DNA from: Candidatus Eiseniibacteriota bacterium
GTDB taxonomy: Bacteria; Joyebacterota; Joyebacteria; Joyebacterales; Joyebacteraceae
DNA length: 42,364 bases
NCBI GenBank assembly: GCA_030639555.1
Contig: DAOWCM010000003.1
Coordinates: 1-42,364, forward strand
Direction: 5' to 3'
Shown: positions 39,675 through 42,364 of the stretch, piece after piece
How positions within the stretch are numbered: position 1 is the stretch's first letter
How the letters are laid out: each line of letters begins with the position of its first letter
Translations under genes and position numbers: made by a program
Notes under the pieces: generated by a model
Databases searched by the model: none
Seen by the model: the letters and a program-made list of their open reading frames with translations, nothing else
What the model was told of the DNA's origin: nothing

Positions 39675-40402
39675 CAGAGCCTCCAGAGCTCAATCGTGGT
39701 GTAGATCTCGATGTTTACGATCGTCGTCGCGGCGACCGCCAGGCCCATTCCCCAGGTAGCGACCGACAGCTGGCACTCGTGCTGGATCTCGAGCGACTGA
39801 GCGTCGGCGACGGTGAACTGGCCGACGATGAAGCTCCAGACCTCCGTTTGGGTCAGGAATCCGGCCGTCAGACCGCTGAAGGAGTTGACCGAGAGGCCGA
39901 GGTCCGAGGCGGCCGTCGTGTTCCTCAGCCGGGCCGTCGAAGCCCCGACCGCCAGTGACGGTGCCGCGGCCCAGAAGATGTACGTTCCGGCCTCGAGGAT
40001 CAGGACGTTCGATATCAGGGAGACCACCAGGGACGAGTCGTCGTGGACGATCGTATTGAGATCTCGGGTCCTGAAGGCGCCCAGGGTGAAGGTTCCGCCA
40101 TGCACACCGTCCGCCTTCTCGTCGCGGATCATGATGTAGTCGCTGGGGTTCGTCCCGGCGAGCGCGGCTATCGCGGCCAGGATCGCGGTTCGGGTGTCCC
40201 GCACCAGGATCGAGTGGTCGCCGAAGTAGATCCTCGAGACCGGGCCCGCGTCCGCCGGGAACTCCGCACTGGCGGGCTCGTCCACGACGCCCAGGATGTC
40301 CTGGGCCCGAATGGTGATCGTCTCGTTCGTCTCCCACGTCGTGAAGTCGAGCTCGTCGGTCTGGAGACCGGATCCCAAGCTGAGTCTCTGCGGCCTGAAC
40401 AT
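39674..40402 (-). CDS. Beta-rich fibre or appendage protein candidate (242 aa)
   Basis: The N-terminus (MFRPQRLSLGSGLQTDELDF) leads into short strands and then a C-terminal domain with alternating hydrophobics (GTYIFWAAAPSLAVGASTAR; SVATWGMGLAVAATTIVNIE) resembling C1q/TNF-like head domains of phage fibres. It is the first gene of the long leftward block and starts only a few bases after a promoter-like TATACT, with no Shine-Dalgarno sequence, so it may be translated from a leaderless message. Confidence 0.6.
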   Translation of the reverse strand: MFRPQRLSLGSGLQTDELDFTTWETNETITIRAQDILGVVDEPASAEFPADAGPVSRIYFGDHSILVRDTRTAILAAIAALAGTNPSDYIMIRDEKADGVHGGTFTLGAFRTRDLNTIVHDDSSLVVSLISNVLILEAGTYIFWAAAPSLAVGASTARLRNTTAASDLGLSVNSFSGLTAGFLTQTEVWSFIVGQFTVADAQSLEIQHECQLSVATWGMGLAVAATTIVNIEIYTTIELWRL

Positions 40403-40409
40403 GAAGGTA

Positions 40410-40442
40410 AGTATAGGGGGGTCTTGGGTGGTTCAGGTCAAG
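40410..40442 (-). promoter_or_regulatory. Candidate leftward late promoter
   Basis: On the leftward strand CTTGACC is followed after about 20 bases by TATACT, and the ATG of the next gene lies only 7 bases further on. The spacer is longer than the usual 17, so the call is tentative. The GTCAAG/CTTGAC motif is shared with the control region 800-1000 bases away, which suggests the same regulator or sigma factor. The location, just after a terminator-like hairpin, fits a promoter for the late block. Confidence 0.4.
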
Positions 40443-40549
40443 ACCGCAGTTAATAGACCACCCGGCACCCCAGAAGTCGAAAGTAGCCTATTAGAGATTC
40501 CGAAACGTGGCACGGGCACCACCTAAACCCCGCCCAGGTCAAGAGAAAA

Positions 40550-40568
40550 GGAGATGTCACATCTCTCC
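40550..40568 (-). terminator. Leftward terminator upstream of the late promoter
   Basis: On the leftward strand GGAGA and TCTCC flank GATGTGACA, and the sequence continues TTTTCTCTT, a hairpin followed by a pyrimidine/T-rich tract. It lies directly after the 107-aa gene and before the candidate late promoter, so it would separate the control-region transcript from the late operon. The core is also a near-perfect palindrome (GAGATGT C ACATCTC), so an operator role is an alternative. The 172-base gap holding this and the promoter has no gene. Confidence 0.5.
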
Positions 40569-40574
40569 CCCGTG

Positions 40575-40898
40575 TCACGTTCGGCGTGACCTGGCCTTCT
40601 CCTCGATCTTCTCGAACTCCTCGAGGACCTTGATCTCCTCGTTCGCCTTCGCCCACTGGCGGAACTCGGCCTCGATCTTCTTCCCGCACATCTCGTACAG
40701 CGCTCTCATCGCCTCCGGCCGGCCCGTCAGCGGCAGCCGGAGCGACGTGTCCACCACCAGCTCAATCACCCTCGAGATCGGGTCGCTCATCTGAGTCATT
40801 GGCATCCTTCCAAACCGCGGTCCTGTCCTACAGTAGATCCTCTTCGCCAGCCCACCGTACCCGAAACCTCTGGCCCAGGGCTCACGGATCTCAGTCAC
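40575..40898 (-). CDS. Helical hypothetical protein (107 aa, start uncertain)
   Basis: The longest supported form starts at a GTG overlapping the TGA of the upstream membrane peptide. An internal ATG (giving 74 aa, MTQMSDPISRVIELVVDTSL) is preceded by GAAGG at good spacing and may be the real start. The C-terminal half is helical and charged (EIKVLEEFEKIEEKARSRRT). No family is recognised. Confidence 0.5.
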   Translation of the reverse strand: MTEIREPWARGFGYGGLAKRIYCRTGPRFGRMPMTQMSDPISRVIELVVDTSLRLPLTGRPEAMRALYEMCGKKIEAEFRQWAKANEEIKVLEEFEKIEEKARSRRT

Positions 40899-41002
40899 AC
40901 CAGCCACCCGAGCAGAAACCCGAGCCCGAAGCACAGCAGGCCAAGCACGATCGCCACGAAGAGCAGCGCCTGGCCTATCCCAGCCGTCATTCCTGAGTCC
41001 AT
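40895..41002 (-). CDS. Single-span membrane peptide (35 aa)
   Basis: A GAGGAGG Shine-Dalgarno sequence lies before two in-frame ATGs; the second has the better spacing. The product is mostly one hydrophobic segment (GQALLFVAIVLGLLCFGLGF). The stop overlaps the next gene's GTG. It could be an early-expressed holin-like or exclusion peptide. Strong initiation signal and coupling support it in spite of its size. Confidence 0.55.
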   Translation of the reverse strand: MDSGMTAGIGQALLFVAIVLGLLCFGLGFLLGWLV

Positions 41003-41021
41003 TGGCATCCTCCTCGGTAAA

Positions 41022-41105
41022 CCCCCAGGCCGGAGGGAATCGAACCCACGCCTACGAAACGCGCGGCAGCCTCCCGGTGATCAAATCCGGGACAGCCCAG
41101 GGGGG
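41022..41105 (-). ncRNA. tRNA-like cloverleaf of unclear identity
   Basis: On the leftward strand a canonical T arm is present (GTGGG, loop TTCGATT, CCCTC), inside a near-perfect closing stem CCCCCTGG/CCTGGGGG with one T-T mismatch. Upstream are a 5-bp hairpin CCCGG/CCGGG with a 9-base loop and an imperfect GCC/GGC hairpin. No standard D loop with GG is visible and no anticodon can be assigned with confidence. It could be a decayed tRNA or a tRNA-mimic RNA. It lacks the ATGC/TACAT motif of the Y RNA array. Confidence 0.45.
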
Positions 41106-41202
41106 CGAGATTTTTTTTCTTTCAGCCGTCCAGATCGGAGGGGGGTGATTTTTTCTGGCCGCGGTTTCCAAAGGTTAATATCTGAAAGTAAGGATAGGGG
41201 TT

Positions 41203-41250
41203 GCCAAAAGTCAAGTCATTGCCAACAGGCAAGATGTGCCAAAAGTCAAG
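41203..41250. repeat. Two tandem 13-bp direct repeats (GCCAAAAGTCAAG)
   Basis: The two copies start 35 bases apart (41203 and 41238). Between them is TTGCCAACAGGCAA, an inverted repeat. Three to four helical turns of spacing between identical sites is typical of operators for a cooperatively binding repressor. Read on the leftward strand each contains CTTGACTTTTGGC, a -35-like hexamer. They lie in the 600-base control region between the divergent blocks. Confidence 0.6.
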
Positions 41251-41287
41251 CGATGTCCGTTAGTCAATTCGTGGACCCTGCGTCATA

Positions 41288-41304
41288 CATAAGTCCAGCT
41301 TATG
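41288..41304. repeat. Inverted repeat CATAAG-N5-CTTATG
   Basis: A 6-bp perfect inverted repeat with a 5-base spacer lies between the tandem GTCAAG sites and the palindromic site. It may be an operator half-site pair or a short hairpin in a leader. No other feature is visible in the surrounding 70 bases. Confidence 0.35.
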
Positions 41305-41327
41305 GGTGGTGCACCGCGTCGAGGTCA

Positions 41328-41343
41328 CTTGACAAAAGTCAAG
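41328..41343. promoter_or_regulatory. Palindromic operator candidate CTTGAC-AAAA-GTCAAG
   Basis: This is a perfect 6-bp inverted repeat with an AAAA centre, the symmetric version of the GTCAAG sites found at 41203, 41238, 40437 and 40538, with a further copy at 41470. TTGACA on the rightward strand could also serve as a -35 box. The cluster suggests one regulator controlling both the rightward early genes and leftward transcription. Confidence 0.55.
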
Positions 41344-41612
41344 TTCTGGACGTAGCCTGAGGAAGGCGGCGGCGATCCGAATCTTAACCTTTGGACATCC
41401 ACCCGGGCGCGCGGATGTGACCTCGAGTGAAGACGATGCGCGGAAACCGGTCCTCCCGACTTAACTTACGTCAAGTTTGATACCTTGAGAACATGCCGGA
41501 GGCTCGGGGCGCGATTCGGGACCAGAGCGGACCTTGAAACCAGACGCCGTCCGGAGGCTCGACGCGCCATCGTCCGTCGTGATCGGATGCGCGCAAGTCT
41601 ACGCGGACACCG
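41344..41612. other. Gene-free part of the control region
   Basis: This 270-base stretch between the palindromic site and the zinc-finger gene holds one further GTCAAG site near 41470 in the context CTTACGTCAAGTTTGAT. I see no convincing gene: the frames present are short shadows without initiation signals. The rightward early promoter presumably lies here, but no strong -35/-10 pair can be picked with confidence. Confidence 0.5.
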
Positions 41613-41930
41613 ATGGCGAAGACGACACGAACGCCACGCGGGAGAATCACGAGCGAATATGTAGGCTCGGAATACACTGCTATGATAGCGCGAAACGCGT
41701 TGGAGCTCCTCGAGTCGATTCCATCGGAGCGTAGACTACGCGGCCGAAAGCGTTTGGGCAAGCGTTGGAGCACGAACGCGAACGCTTGCGCATCGTGTCA
41801 ACTCACGACGCATCCACATCTTGCGCGCGGTCTCTGCTATCGGTGTTACCACGATTTGATTAACACGAATAGACGAGCCGAGCGGGCAGTACAGAACTTG
41901 CCTAAAGTTAACTGCCGCACTGACCTATGA
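41613..41930 (+). CDS. Small Cys4 zinc-finger regulator candidate (105 aa)
   Basis: A basic N-terminus and helix (MAKTTRTPRGRITSEYVGSE; GRKRLGKRWS) precede a Cys4 finger, CASC (C59, C62) and CYRC (C75, C78), with a helical tail (YHDLINTNRRAERAVQN). It is the first rightward gene after the operator cluster and is therefore a candidate regulator of it. The Shine-Dalgarno sequence is poor, so the start is less certain. No specific family is recognised. Confidence 0.55.
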   Translation: MAKTTRTPRGRITSEYVGSEYTAMIARNALELLESIPSERRLRGRKRLGKRWSTNANACASCQLTTHPHLARGLCYRCYHDLINTNRRAERAVQNLPKVNCRTDL

Positions 41931-41995
41931 GCCTGGCTTATCTGAAAATAACCTGAGATTCTCGCCCCTTTCCCTTGGCATTCTCGATAGAATGA

Positions 41996-42030
41996 TTGCT
42001 CGGGCGTTGCTTACTGACAGGCAAGCAAGA
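41996..42030 (+). promoter_or_regulatory. Inverted repeat before the Gp88-like gene
   Basis: TTGCTT and AAGCAA flank ACTGACAGGC just upstream of the Shine-Dalgarno sequence and start of the Gp88-like gene. The core GGCAAG is shared with the TTGCCAACAGGCAAG repeat in the control region. It may be an operator or a leader hairpin limiting translation. Confidence 0.4.
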
Positions 42031-42040
42031 GGGAAGCACG

Positions 42041-42364
42041 ATGAGACTACCAAAGGGCGATGAGATTCGGGCCCTTGTTCTCGCCGAGATGCGCATCGCT
42101 CTCAAGGCAAAGCGCATCAACCTCGGGCAATGGGTCGCGGCGCAATCGGTCGTTTGGCCAGAGACTACGCCAAAGATTCTCGGCGACTCTCTCAAGGTCC
42201 AAAAAGGGCGCAAGATCGGCTTTGAAACGGCCGTTATCTATCTGGCGCCAGCGGTCGAGAGTGTAGCGTACGGGGGCGAAGACACCTGTTTAGGGCGCTC
42301 GCGAGGTTGTACGCTCGCCTGTCTTGGCCATCGCTCGGATCGGCTTAGAATGGTCTCTGGCGCC
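42041..42364 (+). CDS. Gp88-like phage protein, 5' part (gene crosses the contig ends)
   Basis: AAGAGGGAAGC lies before the ATG. The frame gives MRLPKGDEIRALVLAEMRIA and stays open through the terminal repeat into the frame at the start of the window, yielding about 275 aa in all. The cysteine cluster TCLGRSRGC lies in the repeated part. Because the repeat is duplicated by the assembly, this half and the first-base frame are one gene, not two. Confidence 0.7.
   Translation, partial: MRLPKGDEIRALVLAEMRIALKAKRINLGQWVAAQSVVWPETTPKILGDSLKVQKGRKIGFETAVIYLAPAVESVAYGGEDTCLGRSRGCTLACLGHRSDRLRMVSGA
42224..42364. repeat. Terminal direct repeat, right copy (circular-assembly overlap)
   Basis: This is the exact copy of the first 141 bases. 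It lies inside the 5' part of the Gp88-like gene, whose start codon is about 180 bases upstream of the repeat. Merging the two copies restores one continuous open frame. Confidence 0.9.

Noticed and set aside
41091-41120. Rightward terminator with a T8 run next to the tRNA-like structure
   Set aside because: No rightward gene lies upstream of it, and the stem is only 4 bp. The T run may instead act as an A-tract for leftward transcription.
1-42364. Integrase, lysogeny module, CRISPR array or insertion sequence
   Set aside because: No recombinase or transposase motifs, no spaced repeat array and no inverted-repeat-bounded element were found.

Overview
The window is a near-complete, circularly assembled genome of a tailed bacteriophage, most likely of podovirus type, with a GC-rich genome and a bacterial host that uses Shine-Dalgarno initiation. 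The first 141 bases recur exactly as the last 141 bases, so the unique circle is about 42,223 bp and one gene runs across the ends. I see no integrase, DNA or RNA polymerase, primase or helicase, so the phage probably relies on host replication.

Layout. (1) A rightward early block starts near 41.6 kb, crosses the junction and runs to 7.0 kb: a zinc-finger protein, a Gp88-like protein, a string of tiny overlapping genes, then a recombination and replication cassette (Cas4/RecB-type exonuclease, RecT annealing protein, DUF1064-type nuclease, DUF1376-type replication protein). It ends at a GC-rich hairpin facing the end of the leftward block. (2) The leftward late block runs from about 40.4 kb down to 7.0 kb. 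From its promoter end it has three probable virion proteins, small membrane genes, a Ro60/TROVE protein, two small twin-arginine signal proteins, a P-loop protein, an array of structured RNAs, a lipoprotein, a pilin-like membrane protein, accessory genes and a holin candidate. Packaging and head genes follow (small terminase candidate, large terminase, portal, scaffold, major capsid), then a three-domain LamG-like receptor-binding candidate, fibre-like proteins, the adaptor and nozzle, and four large low-complexity proteins that are probably internal/ejection proteins. (3) A roughly 600-bp control region (41.0-41.6 kb) carries repeated CTTGAC/GTCAAG sites and a tRNA-like cloverleaf.

The most interesting system is at 34.4-37.7 kb. 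A phage Ro60 orthologue (TROVE plus vWA with an intact MIDAS) lies in the same transcription direction as five RNA elements that share one architecture: a covarying 7-bp outer stem ending in A-T, an AUGC-type internal loop, a second covarying stem, and a UACAU strand leading to a variable insert. I interpret these as Y RNAs. Two inserts are tRNA bodies in circularly permuted order (3' half, 7-8 nt linker, 5' half) that still have anticodon arms: one Asp-like (GTC), one Thr-like (TGT). A third keeps a T arm and a closed acceptor stem. Two carry only short loops. Y RNAs with tRNA-like domains next to Ro60 genes are known in bacteria and some phages; a five-member phage array with near-complete anticodon arms looks unusual.

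Other notable points are a HAD-family protein that has lost its nucleophilic aspartate, several long same-strand gene overlaps (up to about 330 nt at the terminase genes), paired small proteins with RRSFLKA twin-arginine signals, and no recognisable endolysin.
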